From positions 1 to 64,000 of the forward strand of contig JAMWZA010000009.1 in assembly GCA_024305105.1 (NCBI GenBank): a DNA stretch of 64,000 nucleotides, read 5' to 3'. Both the position numbers and the translations under genes were made by a program. Numbering within the stretch: position 1 is the first letter of the stretch; each line of letters starts with the position of its first letter. Under the pieces are notes generated by a model. The model was not told the DNA's origin. It did not search any database and saw only the letters and a list, made by a program, of their open reading frames with translations. The DNA comes from Marinoscillum sp. GTDB lineage: Bacteria; Bacteroidota; Bacteroidia; Cytophagales; Cyclobacteriaceae. Positions 43,820 through 53,548 of the stretch are shown one piece after another.

Positions 43820-44467
43820 TTGAAAGACACCTACAAGCATAAAGGAATGCGAAAGCTACTAATTAAAGAGGTAGCATCTAAAGGAATCAAAGACCAACGG
43901 GTATTGGATGCAATGCTTAAACTACCCAGACACTTTTTCTTTGATGACATATTCGTTACTCATGCTTATGAAGACAAGGCATTTCCCATTGGTCAGGGAC
44001 AAACGATCTCACAACCCTACACGGTCGCTTTTCAATCTGAATTATTAGAAATAAAACCCGGAGATAAAATTCTGGAAATAGGTACAGGATCAGGCTATCA
44101 GGCGGCCATCCTTTTAGAGTTAGGAGCTGATGTCTATACCATCGAGTATAACAAAGTACTGTACCAAAAGACAAAGACGTTCCTACCACAGCTTGGTTAC
44201 CGTCCCCGGTTTTTCCATGGGGATGGCTCCAAAGGATTAACTGAACATGCTCCTTACGATGGCATCATCGTTACAGCAGGAGCGCCTACCCTTCCCCAGG
44301 ACCTGGTAAAACAGCTGAAAGTCGGCGGTAAACTCATTATACCAGTTGGGAATGACAAGAGCCAGGTGATGTATCGCTTGAAGAAAGTTGGAGAAAACAA
44401 AATTTCTAAAAAAGCATTTAGCAACTTCAGCTTCGTACCTTTGCGGGGTGAAAAAGGATGGAAATAA
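43820..44467 (+). CDS. pcm: Protein-L-isoaspartate O-methyltransferase
   Basis: 215 residues. PCMT signature regions: RVLDAMLKLPRHFFF, GQGQTISQPYTVAFQSELL, AdoMet-binding ILEIGTGSGYQAAIL and the later VTAGAPTLPQDLVKQLKVGGKLIIPVG, as spans. It repairs isoaspartyl residues in damaged proteins. Start codon TTG 43820 or ATG 43846 (MRKLLIKEVASKG); the latter is the more usual N terminus for this family. A gap of 1 base to the thioesterase suggests an operon of pcm, thioesterase and the 168-residue protein. Confidence 0.92.
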   Translation: MKDTYKHKGMRKLLIKEVASKGIKDQRVLDAMLKLPRHFFFDDIFVTHAYEDKAFPIGQGQTISQPYTVAFQSELLEIKPGDKILEIGTGSGYQAAILLELGADVYTIEYNKVLYQKTKTFLPQLGYRPRFFHGDGSKGLTEHAPYDGIIVTAGAPTLPQDLVKQLKVGGKLIIPVGNDKSQVMYRLKKVGENKISKKAFSNFSFVPLRGEKGWK

Positions 44468-44468
44468 G

Positions 44469-44990
44469 ATGCCAAAAAAAGCAAAAAATTGCAAGGAGTC
44501 ATTCGTAACAATGACCGAAATGGTGCTCCCAAATGATACCAACACACTCAACAATCTAATGGGAGGACGGCTGATGCACTGGATGGATATCGTCTCAGCT
44601 ATAGCTGCTCAGCGTCACAGCAATCGGATCGTAGTGACGGCCTCAGTTGATAACATCTCCTTTTCCAAACCAATCCAATTGGGCAATGTGGTGACTTTAA
44701 CTGCGTTCGTAACACGTTCATTTAGCTCTTCTATGGAAGTTTACATTGAGGTGACTGCAGAGGATGTTCCATCAGGAAGAAAAATAGAATCAAATAGAGC
44801 ATTTTTCACCTTTGTGGCTGTAGATCAAATAGGCCGACCCATCGATGTTCCAGATGTGGCCCCTGAAACTGATTTAGAAAAAGAACTTTATGAAGGAGCT
44901 TTGAGAAGAAGACAGCTACGCTTAGTTTTAGGTAAACGAATGAACCCGGAGGATGCTGTAGAGCTGAAATCCATATTCAAGATGAAATAA
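44469..44990 (+). CDS. Acyl-CoA thioesterase (hotdog fold)
   Basis: ATG 44469, 1 base after the pcm stop, gives 173 residues; an upstream in-frame ATG at 44388 lies inside pcm. Hotdog motif: PNDTNTLNNLMGGRLMHWMD, where Asn, Gly and Asp are the conserved active-site residues of YciA/YkhA-like acyl-CoA hydrolases, then VTASVDNISFSKPIQLG. It hydrolyses acyl-CoA esters in the cytoplasm; chain-length preference is unknown. Its stop abuts the start of the next gene. Confidence 0.9.
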   Translation: MPKKAKNCKESFVTMTEMVLPNDTNTLNNLMGGRLMHWMDIVSAIAAQRHSNRIVVTASVDNISFSKPIQLGNVVTLTAFVTRSFSSSMEVYIEVTAEDVPSGRKIESNRAFFTFVAVDQIGRPIDVPDVAPETDLEKELYEGALRRRQLRLVLGKRMNPEDAVELKSIFKMK

Positions 44991-45497
44991 ATGGACGACA
45001 ATTACCTTCCTTTATTTATCACAGAACCCATCTACATTGTAGATGAACCAACCGTCAGTGCAACCGATGAAAAAACTGCACTTGAGTCAGAAGATCATTC
45101 GGTTTCTAAAGTAGAAGAACCAGCTCCTCAACCGATGGTATCCGTACCAGAGCCTAAGCAAGAGGAACCTAAGACTCACGAACTGGCTATTTGGACTCCT
45201 CCACTCACATCCCAAGACAAAGAGCTGCTGATCAAGATTCTTCAGGCCATCAAAAAAGACTTCCACACAGCCCATATCATGGAAGAAATAGCTAGCTATT
45301 CGCCACATTACAAAAACTTATTATGCTTTGGGTATGGCAAAGAGTTGGAGTTGAAAGTAGGTCAGCAAATCCCCCTATTTGAGCCGACACATCATGCTTC
45401 GCAGCACATTTTGACTTCAGTGGCCCCAGCAGATTTGCATGGCGATCCGGCACAAAAAAAGCGCCTTTGGGAGGCGCTTCAGAAAATGTTCTTATAG
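44991..45497 (+). CDS. Hypothetical protein, possible DNA polymerase III psi (HolD)-like
   Basis: 168 residues. A short conserved-looking N terminus (NYLPLFITEPIYIVDE), an acidic Pro/Glu-rich linker (about 20-65), then a compact C-terminal domain: DKELLIKILQAIKKD, NLLCFGYG and ASQHILTSVAPADLHGDPAQ ending with KKRLWEALQKMF. The last part (V/L-S-P-x-L-x-x-x-xDP-xxKRxLW) resembles the end of HolD, the psi subunit of the clamp loader. This is by memory only. The 3' end also encodes the minus-strand terminator at 45454. Last gene of the pcm operon. Confidence 0.7.
   Translation: MDDNYLPLFITEPIYIVDEPTVSATDEKTALESEDHSVSKVEEPAPQPMVSVPEPKQEEPKTHELAIWTPPLTSQDKELLIKILQAIKKDFHTAHIMEEIASYSPHYKNLLCFGYGKELELKVGQQIPLFEPTHHASQHILTSVAPADLHGDPAQKKRLWEALQKMFL
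45454..45479 (-). terminator. Intrinsic terminator embedded in the convergent gene
   Basis: On the minus strand AAGCGCC, a 7-base loop, GGCGCTT and then seven T form a typical terminator for the TlpA gene, whose stop is at 45509. It lies wholly within the last 15 codons of the plus-strand gene. Confidence 0.8.
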
Positions 45498-45508
45498 TGG
45501 AGGCTTTA

Positions 45509-46636
45509 TCAGCCAAATATCTCTTTCAACTTAGCTTCCAGGCTAGGTCCTCGTAAATTCTTAGCAATAATCTTACCATCAGGATCAATCAAGTAAGTGG
45601 CGGGAATCGCAGAAATCTGATACTTCTGAGCAGCTTCTGAGTTAAAGTACTTCAAGTCACTTACATGTTTCCATGGAAGACCATCTTGCTTAATTGCCTT
45701 TACCCATGCTTCACGAGTACGATCCAATGAGACACCTAAAATCTCAAAATTCTCGCCTCCGTACTGCTCATACACTCTAACCACATTTGGGTTTTCTGCT
45801 CGACATGGCTTACACCATGCTGCCCAAAAATCGATCAGTACGTACTTCCCTTTTAACGAAGAAAGTGTGATGGTTTCTCCATCTGGGTTGGGTAATGAAA
45901 TCTCTGGTGCGTCTGCGCCAATGGCCAGTTCACGTGCTCCATCTACTTTGTTAATCAATCCTTTTACAAAGAAGTTTTTAACTAGTAAACTGTCTTTGCG
46001 CATTTCTTGAGATACGCTATCATAAAACGTAAAATGTTCATTAATCGGCAAGGACTCTAGCCCATAAATAACTGCCAGTGATGGCGTGATACTCCAGAGA
46101 TACTCTTTGAATTCTTGCTGTCTGACACGCATCAAATCATAATATTCGTTAGTTATACGTTCCATCGCATCACCATCCTTACTGGCACGAGCTTCGATCG
46201 CCTGATTATTTAAGTCCTGAACGTCGGATTGTTGATCACGCATCAAACCTTCTATCTGCTTCACATACTTACTATGCTTAGAGCCTGTGATAGACACTTC
46301 TCCCTGCGGATTATCCCCTTCAATTAGAATTTCGACTTCCTTTTCCTTGCCATCAAACACCATATTCAATTGCTGACGGTTGTAGAAATTCAGTTTATAA
46401 AAAGTGGGGTAGTCCACGTCGATAGAAAAATTGAATTCACCAGACTTGGCAACTTCAATCGTATCAATTGGGGTCAACCCCGTTTCTTTAAACTCGTTGA
46501 GCACCACCAATTCACCGTCAATTGGGTTTTCAACTTTACCGCTGATTGGCACACCTTTTCGACCTGATTGTTCTGAACAACCCCAGGTGAAGATTATAAG
46601 AATGAGTACTGGTATTACGTTTTTCATCATTTTCAT
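45509..46636 (-). CDS. TlpA-family thiol-disulfide lipoprotein with DUF4369
   Basis: 375 residues. Lipoprotein signal ILIIFTWGC (Cys22 or nearby; an alternative start two codons later). N-terminal DUF4369 domain (about 30-130, ISGKVENPIDGELVVLNEF). A helical linker with QQSDVQDLNNQAIEA. C-terminal thioredoxin-like domain (about 235-375) with active site AAWCKPCRAENP and cis-Pro loop ISAIPATYLIDPDG. It reduces or isomerises disulfides in the periplasm, membrane-anchored. It is downstream of gatB with a 1-base gap and on the same strand, and has its own terminator (45454). Confidence 0.92.
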   Translation of the reverse strand: MKMMKNVIPVLILIIFTWGCSEQSGRKGVPISGKVENPIDGELVVLNEFKETGLTPIDTIEVAKSGEFNFSIDVDYPTFYKLNFYNRQQLNMVFDGKEKEVEILIEGDNPQGEVSITGSKHSKYVKQIEGLMRDQQSDVQDLNNQAIEARASKDGDAMERITNEYYDLMRVRQQEFKEYLWSITPSLAVIYGLESLPINEHFTFYDSVSQEMRKDSLLVKNFFVKGLINKVDGARELAIGADAPEISLPNPDGETITLSSLKGKYVLIDFWAAWCKPCRAENPNVVRVYEQYGGENFEILGVSLDRTREAWVKAIKQDGLPWKHVSDLKYFNSEAAQKYQISAIPATYLIDPDGKIIAKNLRGPSLEAKLKEIFG

Positions 46637-46637
46637 A

Positions 46638-48098
46638 TTACAATTCTAATGAATCTCTTAATAGCTTGTTAGCGACTTTCGGATCAACTTTTCCCTGTGT
46701 TTTCTTCATTACCTCTCCCATGAACATCCCTATCAACCCTTTTTTGCCATTCCTATAGGCTTTTACCTTATCCGGATTTTCAGCAATCACCACGTCGATA
46801 ATCGGCTGGATGGATCCTGAGTCTGAATCCTGAAGGATATTCAAGGACTTAGCTGCTTCTGAAGCCACTACATGTGGATGTTCAAATAAGTACGGCAGTA
46901 GCTGCTGGCTAGCTGCCGAGAAACTAACGGTATTTTGATCGACAAGATCAATTACCTCAGCCAAGCGACTTACTCCAATCTCTAACTGATCGATTTCTTT
47001 GCCATGCTCGTTTAGATAAGACTTAATGGGACCCATGGTCCAGTTTGCAGCTGCTTTATAATTTGAGGTATGCTCACAAAATGTATCAAAGAAATAGGCA
47101 AGCTCCTTCTTGTCTGTCAACACTTCTGCATCATACAAGCTCAGACCAAATTCCTCCTGAAATTTTCTTCTAAACTGAGCGGGTAGTGTAGGTTGTGTAT
47201 CTCTAATCTCATGTAACCAGGCTTCAGTCACATGAATCGGACTCAAATCTGGCTCAGGAAAATATCGGTAATCATTTAGCTCCTCTTTGGTACGCATTCC
47301 TGATGACCGACCTGTGTTCACATCGAATGTCCTGGTCTCAGACAAGATTTCTTCTCCATCTTCTATCAGGTCAATTTGTCTTTCCATCTCGTGCTCAATC
47401 GCTCGGATGACACTCTTTATGGAATTCATGTTTTTCAACTCCACTTTTTTCCCAAGCTCTTCTGTCGTCTTTAACCGTACAGATACGTTGGCATCACATC
47501 GCAACGATCCCTCCTCCATATTACCATCGCAGATACCAAGATACCGGACAATGCGGCGAACTTCTGCTAGAAAGGCTCCTGCTTCCTCCGCTGAGTGGAT
47601 AACTGGTTCGGTCACAATTTCTATCAGTGGGACACCCGCCCTATTCAGGTCTATTAGCGTATCCTTTTCACCTTCGAGGTGTATGGATTTACCAGCATCT
47701 TCTTCCAGATGAATTCTGTTCAGAATCACTTTAGAGTGAACATTATCTCCAAAGTATACGGGCACCTCTCCTCCTACACAAATTGGAGTTTTATCCTGAG
47801 TCACCTGATACCCTTTGGGTAAATCGGGGTAGAAGTAATTCTTTCTATCAAAAAACTGGTACTCACTTATTTCACAATTGCAGGCCAATCCCATCCGAAC
47901 AGCAAACTCTACAGCTCTTTTATTCAGCTTAGGCATTACTCCCGGGTGCCCGAGAGAAATAACGCTCACGTTTGTATTTGGAGCATCTCCAAATGAGTTG
48001 CTGTCCCCAGAAAAAATCTTCGACTCTGTATGCAGTTGTGCATGTACTTCCAGGCCAATCACTAGTTGGTACTTCTCTTTCACTTCTGGTGAAATCAT
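46638..48098 (-). CDS. gatB: Asp/Glu-tRNA amidotransferase subunit B
   Basis: 486 residues. GatB catalytic blocks: [65 protein letters not shown] and [12 protein letters not shown]. The C-terminal GatB/YqeY domain ends with [21 protein letters not shown]. With GatA and GatC it converts mischarged Glu-tRNA(Gln) and/or Asp-tRNA(Asn). It overlaps alaS by 4 bases, so translation is coupled. gatA and gatC are not in the window. Confidence 0.96.
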   Translation of the reverse strand: MISPEVKEKYQLVIGLEVHAQLHTESKIFSGDSNSFGDAPNTNVSVISLGHPGVMPKLNKRAVEFAVRMGLACNCEISEYQFFDRKNYFYPDLPKGYQVTQDKTPICVGGEVPVYFGDNVHSKVILNRIHLEEDAGKSIHLEGEKDTLIDLNRAGVPLIEIVTEPVIHSAEEAGAFLAEVRRIVRYLGICDGNMEEGSLRCDANVSVRLKTTEELGKKVELKNMNSIKSVIRAIEHEMERQIDLIEDGEEILSETRTFDVNTGRSSGMRTKEELNDYRYFPEPDLSPIHVTEAWLHEIRDTQPTLPAQFRRKFQEEFGLSLYDAEVLTDKKELAYFFDTFCEHTSNYKAAANWTMGPIKSYLNEHGKEIDQLEIGVSRLAEVIDLVDQNTVSFSAASQQLLPYLFEHPHVVASEAAKSLNILQDSDSGSIQPIIDVVIAENPDKVKAYRNGKKGLIGMFMGEVMKKTQGKVDPKVANKLLRDSLEL

Positions 48099-50734
48099 TT
48101 AATCTCAGTGTTCAGTTTGTCATTCAATAATTGAATCCCCACCTCCAGAGCTTTTGGCAATCCAGCCACATCTTTTCCACCTGCGGTGGCATAGAATGGC
48201 TGTCCGCCTCCGCCTCCTTTGATTTCTTTAGCCATACCTCGAACCATTTCACCAGCGTTAAGACCATGTTCTTTCACAAGGCTGTCATCCATTATGACAC
48301 TTAACATTGGTTTTTCGTTCATGTTGGCAGCCAAAACCGCTACGAGATTAGGAACTTCATTTTTGAGTTCAAATGAAAGTTGCTTAAGTACATTGGCATC
48401 AGGCACGTTGATTACCTGGGTGATTACCTTGACGCCATTTATTTCCCGAACTGATTTGATTAGGTCAGCCTTCAGGGCACTTCCCTGTTGCTGATTCAGC
48501 TCATCTATTCTCTTTTGTAATTCATTCTTTTCATCCAATAGTGACTGAATAGCCTTCTTTGGATCTTTAGGGCTTTTTAATAGCTCTTTGATCTGAGCAA
48601 GCAAATCCAATTCCTCATCCACATACTGCTCTGCTCTATCTGCTGTGATCGCTTCAATTCTACGAACTCCAGCAGCCACTGAACTTTCACTGACAATTTT
48701 CAACAAACCGATGTTACCAGTAGCTGGAACATGCGTACCTCCACATAGTTCTACTGAGTAGTTTTTATCAAAAGTAACTACTCGGACAAAATCGCCATAC
48801 TTCTCCCCAAATAGCGCCATCGCACCCATTGACTTTGCTTCTTCAATCGGTACATTCCTTTTTTCATCCAGAGAAATGTTTTCTCGTATCTTTCGATTCA
48901 CAATCGTCTCTACCTGTGACAATTCCTCATCGGTCACTTTAGCAAAATGGGAGAAATCAAACCGTAAAGCTTTTTCATTAACCAACGATCCTTTTTGCTG
49001 GACATGATCTCCTAGCACATCACGTAGGGCCGCATGAAGCAAATGAGTCGCTGAGTGGTTGTTTTCGGTCAAAAGCCTTTTTTCAGCCTTCACCTTTGCG
49101 GTAAATGTTACCTCCAGATTCTTAGGCAGCTCATTGGCATAGTGTACGATCAGGTCATTTTCCTTTTTCGTATCAAAGACAGCTACCTGCTCTCCTTCCC
49201 CTATCAAAACTCCTGTATCACCCACCTGTCCACCACTTTCGGCATAAAATGGTGTCTGATCCAACACGATCTGGTAAAAAGACTTATTCTTTTGCTTGAC
49301 TTCTCTATATCTGGTTATTCGGGCTGCTGACTCTAGCTGCTCGTAACCTAAAAAAACTGGCATATCTGCATCTTGCAGCACGTTCCAATCTCCGGTGGAC
49401 TGCTGCGCAGCACTTTTTGATCGTTCTTTCTGTTTGGTCATCTCTGCCTGAAAACCACTTTCATCAACAGAAAGTCCATTCTCGCGTGCAATCAGTGACG
49501 TTAGGTCCAAAGGAAAACCATAAGTATCGTATAGTTCAAAAACCACTTTCCCATCGATAACCTTACCGGAAGTTTCTGCCTTAATGGTCTCAAATCTCTT
49601 CAAGCCTTTGTCTAACGTTCTCAGAAAAGCCACTTCTTCCTCTTTAATGACTTTACCAACAAAAGCGCGTTGCGCATCGAGTTCAGGGAAGACTTCTTTG
49701 AACTGATCGGCCAGCAGCGGCACAAGCTCCGTTAAAAATGGCTCTTTAAAATTCAGGAAAGTATATCCATACCGAACAGCCCTTCTCAGGATTCTTCGGA
49801 TCACATAGCCTGCTTTGGCATTTCCTGGCAATTGTCCATCAGCAATGGTGAACGAAATAGCGCGAATGTGGTCGGAGATAACGCGAATCGCAATGTCTAT
49901 CTTTTCATCTTTCCCATAATCAACACCTGCTTTCTTAGCAATTGCCTGAATAGTAGGTTGGAAAACATCGGTATCGTAATTGGACTGCTTTTTCTGAACA
50001 GCCATAGCTAATCGCTCAAAGCCCATTCCTGTGTCCACATGCTGCTGCGGTAAGTTTTTTAACGAACCGTTCGCCTGGCGGTTAAACTGCATGAAAACCA
50101 AATTCCATATTTCCACAACTAGAGGGTGGTCCTGATTGACCAGATCTCTTCCAGAGGATTTAGCCACTTCTTCATCTGACCTTAAGTCGATGTGAATTTC
50201 GGAGCATGGACCACAGGGGCCAATATCTCCCATTTCCCAAAAATTATCCTTCTTATTACCGTTGAGGATTCTGCTTTCTGGGATTAATGACTTCCAAAAT
50301 GACCTTGCTTCTTCATCGGATTCAAGGTTTTCACTTGCATCACCTTCAAATACTGTTGCATACATTCGGTCAGCTGGCAACTCACATACTTCTGTTAAAA
50401 ACTCCCAGGCCCACTCAATCGCTTCTTGTTTGAAATAATCACCGAATGACCAGTTTCCCAACATCTCAAACATGGTATGATGGTATGTGTCCAGCCCTAC
50501 CTCTTCCAGGTCATTATGCTTCCCGGATACGCGAAGACACTTTTGTGTATCTGCAACTCTATTTGAATCAGGGGTCTTATTTCCCAAAAAATAATCTTTG
50601 AACTGATTCATCCCTGCGTTTGTAAACATTAGGGTAGGATCATTCTGCACTACAATTGGTGCCGATGAAACGATTTTATGTGCTTTGGAATTAAAAAACT
50701 CTAGAAATTTGGCTCTGATGACCTTTGAATCCAT
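48095..50734 (-). CDS. alaS: Alanyl-tRNA synthetase
   Basis: 879 residues, full length. Class II core at 1-250 ([43 protein letters not shown]). Editing domain with [14 protein letters not shown] (HxxxH) and [12 protein letters not shown] (CxxxH). C-terminal DHHA1 domain with [17 protein letters not shown]. It charges and proofreads tRNA(Ala). First gene of the alaS-gatB-tlpA minus-strand unit. The 130-base gap to the divergent M23 gene is AT-rich and holds both promoters. Confidence 0.97.
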   Translation of the reverse strand: MDSKVIRAKFLEFFNSKAHKIVSSAPIVVQNDPTLMFTNAGMNQFKDYFLGNKTPDSNRVADTQKCLRVSGKHNDLEEVGLDTYHHTMFEMLGNWSFGDYFKQEAIEWAWEFLTEVCELPADRMYATVFEGDASENLESDEEARSFWKSLIPESRILNGNKKDNFWEMGDIGPCGPCSEIHIDLRSDEEVAKSSGRDLVNQDHPLVVEIWNLVFMQFNRQANGSLKNLPQQHVDTGMGFERLAMAVQKKQSNYDTDVFQPTIQAIAKKAGVDYGKDEKIDIAIRVISDHIRAISFTIADGQLPGNAKAGYVIRRILRRAVRYGYTFLNFKEPFLTELVPLLADQFKEVFPELDAQRAFVGKVIKEEEVAFLRTLDKGLKRFETIKAETSGKVIDGKVVFELYDTYGFPLDLTSLIARENGLSVDESGFQAEMTKQKERSKSAAQQSTGDWNVLQDADMPVFLGYEQLESAARITRYREVKQKNKSFYQIVLDQTPFYAESGGQVGDTGVLIGEGEQVAVFDTKKENDLIVHYANELPKNLEVTFTAKVKAEKRLLTENNHSATHLLHAALRDVLGDHVQQKGSLVNEKALRFDFSHFAKVTDEELSQVETIVNRKIRENISLDEKRNVPIEEAKSMGAMALFGEKYGDFVRVVTFDKNYSVELCGGTHVPATGNIGLLKIVSESSVAAGVRRIEAITADRAEQYVDEELDLLAQIKELLKSPKDPKKAIQSLLDEKNELQKRIDELNQQQGSALKADLIKSVREINGVKVITQVINVPDANVLKQLSFELKNEVPNLVAVLAANMNEKPMLSVIMDDSLVKEHGLNAGEMVRGMAKEIKGGGGGQPFYATAGGKDVAGLPKALEVGIQLLNDKLNTEIK

Positions 50735-50807
50735 GTAACTAACTGATCATTAATGAGTTATAGTTAATAATTTGGTTTTAATCAATTAAAAACCGTAATT
50801 TGCTGGT

Positions 50808-50815
50808 TAGTTTTG
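50808..50815 (+). promoter_or_regulatory. Putative -7 promoter element of the M23 gene
   Basis: TAGTTTTG matches TAnnTTTG exactly and lies 49 bases before the M23 ATG in the divergent alaS/M23 gap. No good TTTG -33 box is seen at the right distance. Confidence 0.3.
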
Positions 50816-50864
50816 GTTTATCCAGCTAAGCAAAACTAGTTGAAAATAATATTAACATCGACCA

Positions 50865-51848
50865 ATGGCTAGAATTAAGTATTATTATGACACTGAGTCA
50901 TGTAGATACGAGCGAATAAGGGTTTCCACATGGGATATCATATGGAATTCGCTAGGATTCTTAACCTTAGCATTGTTGCTTGCAGCAGGCATTGTATTCG
51001 TGTACATCACGTACTTTGAATCACCTGAAGAGGCATTGTTGAGAAAAGAAAATGAGGAGTTGAAGATCTACTATGACCTTCTCAGCACAGAGGTGGAGAA
51101 TGCGAATAACATGCTCTCCAACCTTCAGGAGCGTGATGACAATATCTACCGAGTGATCATGGGTGCCGAGCCAATTCCTGAAGAAGTTAGAAAAGCGGGA
51201 TTTGGGGGAGCCAACCGATACAAGGATCTTTTAGAAGAAGGTTTGGAAAGAGAAGATCTGGTAATGGAGAATTACCAGCGACTAGATCAGCTCAAAAAGC
51301 AAATGTACATTCAAACCAAGTCTTATGATGAAATCATGGATTTGGCGTTGAATAAAGAAGAAATGCTGGCATCTCTTCCGGCTATTCAGCCTGTAGCCAA
51401 AGAGCACATTAGAAGACTATCCAGTGGTTTTGGCTATCGAATGGATCCAATTCTGAAAGTACGAAGGCCACATCATGGTGTAGACTGGTCGTTACCCAAG
51501 GGAACTCCAATTTACGCAACCGGAGATGGAACAATCCGATATACGCGTAGAAGTCTTACAGGATACGGAAATCAAATAGAAATTGATCATGGGTTTGGCT
51601 ACATCACCAAATATGCCCACATGAGCGAGTTTAAAGTAAAAAGTGGTCAGAAAGTAAAACGTGGCGAGCTAATCGGATACTCTGGAAACTCCGGTAAATC
51701 TACCGCTCCACACCTTCATTACGAAGTAAAGATGGAAGGTGTAGCTCAGAATCCGGTGCATTATTTCTACAAGGACATTAATGCTGAAGAATATGAGGAA
51801 GTGCTACGGCTTGCTTCTCTAGAAAATCAAGCAATGGGATCCTATTAA
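50865..51848 (+). CDS. M23-family metallopeptidase, membrane-anchored
   Basis: 327 residues. A short cytoplasmic N terminus (MARIKYYYDTESCRYE), one TM helix (about 27-50), and a coiled-coil region (about 58-165). The LytM/M23 domain (about 185-300) carries HHGVDWSLPKGTPIY (first His/Asp ligands), YAHMSEF and HLHYEVK (HxH). It cleaves peptidoglycan cross-links or activates other hydrolases at the cell envelope. All zinc ligands are present. The same N terminus plus coiled coil is typical of Bacteroidota members next to alaS. Ends at the terminator at 51871. Confidence 0.93.
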   Translation: MARIKYYYDTESCRYERIRVSTWDIIWNSLGFLTLALLLAAGIVFVYITYFESPEEALLRKENEELKIYYDLLSTEVENANNMLSNLQERDDNIYRVIMGAEPIPEEVRKAGFGGANRYKDLLEEGLEREDLVMENYQRLDQLKKQMYIQTKSYDEIMDLALNKEEMLASLPAIQPVAKEHIRRLSSGFGYRMDPILKVRRPHHGVDWSLPKGTPIYATGDGTIRYTRRSLTGYGNQIEIDHGFGYITKYAHMSEFKVKSGQKVKRGELIGYSGNSGKSTAPHLHYEVKMEGVAQNPVHYFYKDINAEEYEEVLRLASLENQAMGSY

Positions 51849-51870
51849 TCACAAAGATCAGAAGATTCTA

Positions 51871-51907
51871 AAGCCATCCCGACTTAAAGTTGGGATGGCT
51901 TTTTTTA
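51871..51907 (+). terminator. Intrinsic terminator after the M23 gene
   Basis: AAGCCATCCC and GGGATGGCTT pair (10 bp) around a short loop and are followed by T7. It lies 22 bases past the stop. Confidence 0.85.
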
Positions 51908-51969
51908 CTTCAAGTTGTGATTGTCTAAAAGTTGTGGAAAACTCAAGAGCTCAGTTAGTTCTGCTCATG

Positions 51970-51977
51970 TATTTTTG
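51970..51977 (+). promoter_or_regulatory. Putative -7 promoter element of the capA-like gene
   Basis: TATTTTTG matches TAnnTTTG exactly, 18 bases before the start codon at 51996 and downstream of the terminator at 51871, so a new transcription unit is expected here. Confidence 0.4.
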
Positions 51978-51995
51978 TAGGCTAATAAAAAATGA

Positions 51996-53195
51996 ATGCG
52001 CCACATCAATCACGGATTACTTTGGATCATCATAATCCTTGTACTTACGAACTGTAAGACATCATCCGTCGTAAGCACCACCTCCTCCAAGTCTCCTGTT
52101 GACACATTGCACTTTGACAGCATCCCTAAACCAACAACTTACTTAATCACACAAAAAGGTGACACACTTGATTCGCTTTTTGCAGAGGTTGACATTGCTA
52201 TTAAACGCTTGATTCCTGATACGGTCAGACTGATGGCTGTAGGAGACATCATGATGGGCACTAAATTCCCAAACGAAAGCTACCTACCTGGTGGCAATGG
52301 AGCGTATCTATGGGATGACACCAGAGAGTTGTTATCACATGCTGACATCACTTTTGGAAATCTGGAAGGCACTGTCCTTGATGGTGAAGGAGATCAGAAA
52401 ACCTGCTCCAACCCAAAGGCCTGCTATTTATTCAAAATGCCAACCAGACTTACATCAAACCTGGTAGAAGCTGGGTTCGATTTGATTTCATTGGCCAATA
52501 ATCATGCGAATGACTTTGGTACGCCTGGTCGAATTAGTACACAAAGGACTTTGGACTCACTAGGTTTGGTTTACTCAGGTGCTATTGAGCAACCCTATAC
52601 TATGGCGAAAATCGGGCATTTAAAAGTTGGGTTTGTCTCCTTTGCTCCTAACAGGGGCACTCTTACTTTTTACGATGAAGATCGGGCAATCGAGATCATC
52701 CAGAAACTCGATTCCATTTCAGATATCGTGGTGGTATCGGTGCATGGTGGAGCCGAGGGATCAAAAAACATGCACGTAACCCGGAAACGGGAATATTACT
52801 ATGGCGAAGACCGGGGCAATATCTATGCATTTAGTCACAAGCTGATTGATTACGGCGCTGACATCATTATCGGACATGGGCCACATGTAGTTCGTGGCTT
52901 AGAAGTATATAAGAACAAATTAATCGCCTACTCACTCGGCAATTTTCTCACTTATGGTCGTTTCAACTTACGTGGAGTAAGTGGAGAAGCTCCGTTATTG
53001 GATGTGAAATTAGATCCTAAAGGAAATTTCCTGACTGGCCAAATTCATTCCTTTTACCAGAGCTATAGTTTAGGTCCCAGAGCCGACGCTCAAAATCGTG
53101 CATTGGGATCGATTAAGAAATTAACAGAGGAAGATTTTCCCGAAAACCAGATAATCATTGACGATAATGGGATTATTACCTATATTCAAAACTGA
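51996..53195 (+). CDS. CapA-family (PGA_cap) lipoprotein
   Basis: 399 residues. Signal with lipobox VLTNC (Cys20) and a Ser/Thr-rich linker. The CapA metallophosphatase-like domain (about 75-335) has VGDIMMGTKF, FGNLEGTVLDG, ISLANNHANDFG, VSVHGGAEG, IIGHGPHVVRGLEVY and SLGNFLTYG. These proteins are linked to poly-gamma-glutamate or capsule handling, but most have no proven function. ATG 51996 is used; ATG 51992 is out of frame. Predicted envelope lipoprotein. The MerR and dprA genes follow closely. Confidence 0.9.
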   Translation: MRHINHGLLWIIIILVLTNCKTSSVVSTTSSKSPVDTLHFDSIPKPTTYLITQKGDTLDSLFAEVDIAIKRLIPDTVRLMAVGDIMMGTKFPNESYLPGGNGAYLWDDTRELLSHADITFGNLEGTVLDGEGDQKTCSNPKACYLFKMPTRLTSNLVEAGFDLISLANNHANDFGTPGRISTQRTLDSLGLVYSGAIEQPYTMAKIGHLKVGFVSFAPNRGTLTFYDEDRAIEIIQKLDSISDIVVVSVHGGAEGSKNMHVTRKREYYYGEDRGNIYAFSHKLIDYGADIIIGHGPHVVRGLEVYKNKLIAYSLGNFLTYGRFNLRGVSGEAPLLDVKLDPKGNFLTGQIHSFYQSYSLGPRADAQNRALGSIKKLTEEDFPENQIIIDDNGIITYIQN

Positions 53196-53206
53196 AATTT
53201 TTCACC

Positions 53207-53545
53207 GTGCCTTATAAGGAAAAAGAAATAGAAAAAAAGTACTTCACCATCGGTGAAGTTGCGGACGAATTAGGGGTAGCAACCTCTCTCATTCGGTTTT
53301 GGGAAGGTGAATTTGATATCATCAAACCTAAGAAAAACCGCAAAGGCAACCGGCAGTTTACCAAAGAAGACATCAAAAATGTCAAGCTTATCTACTATTT
53401 GGTAAAAGAGAAAGGCTTTACGCTACAAGGTGCTCGTGATTTCATTAAAAATGATGTAGACGCAGCCACTAATAAAGTAGAGCTCATCGAATCCCTCAAA
53501 AAGGTGAAAAACTTCCTCGAAACGTTAAAAAAAGAGCTGGATTGA
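53207..53545 (+). CDS. MerR-family transcriptional regulator
   Basis: 112 residues; GTG start at 53207. Winged-helix MerR DNA-binding domain: YFTIGEVADELGVATSLIRFWE, then RKGNRQFTKEDIKNVKLIYYLVKEKGFTLQGA, cited as spans. The C-terminal helix (KVELIESLKKVKNFLETLKKEL) is the dimerisation coiled coil. No Cys-rich effector loop, so it is not a metal sensor of the classical kind. It lies 3 bases before dprA and 11 bases after the CapA gene. Confidence 0.9.
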   Translation: MPYKEKEIEKKYFTIGEVADELGVATSLIRFWEGEFDIIKPKKNRKGNRQFTKEDIKNVKLIYYLVKEKGFTLQGARDFIKNDVDAATNKVELIESLKKVKNFLETLKKELD

Positions 53546-53548
53546 TAA

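Noticed and set aside
43755-43820. FMN riboswitch before riboflavin synthase
   Set aside because: The leader is too short (65 bases shared with divergent pcm) and has none of the conserved FMN motifs.
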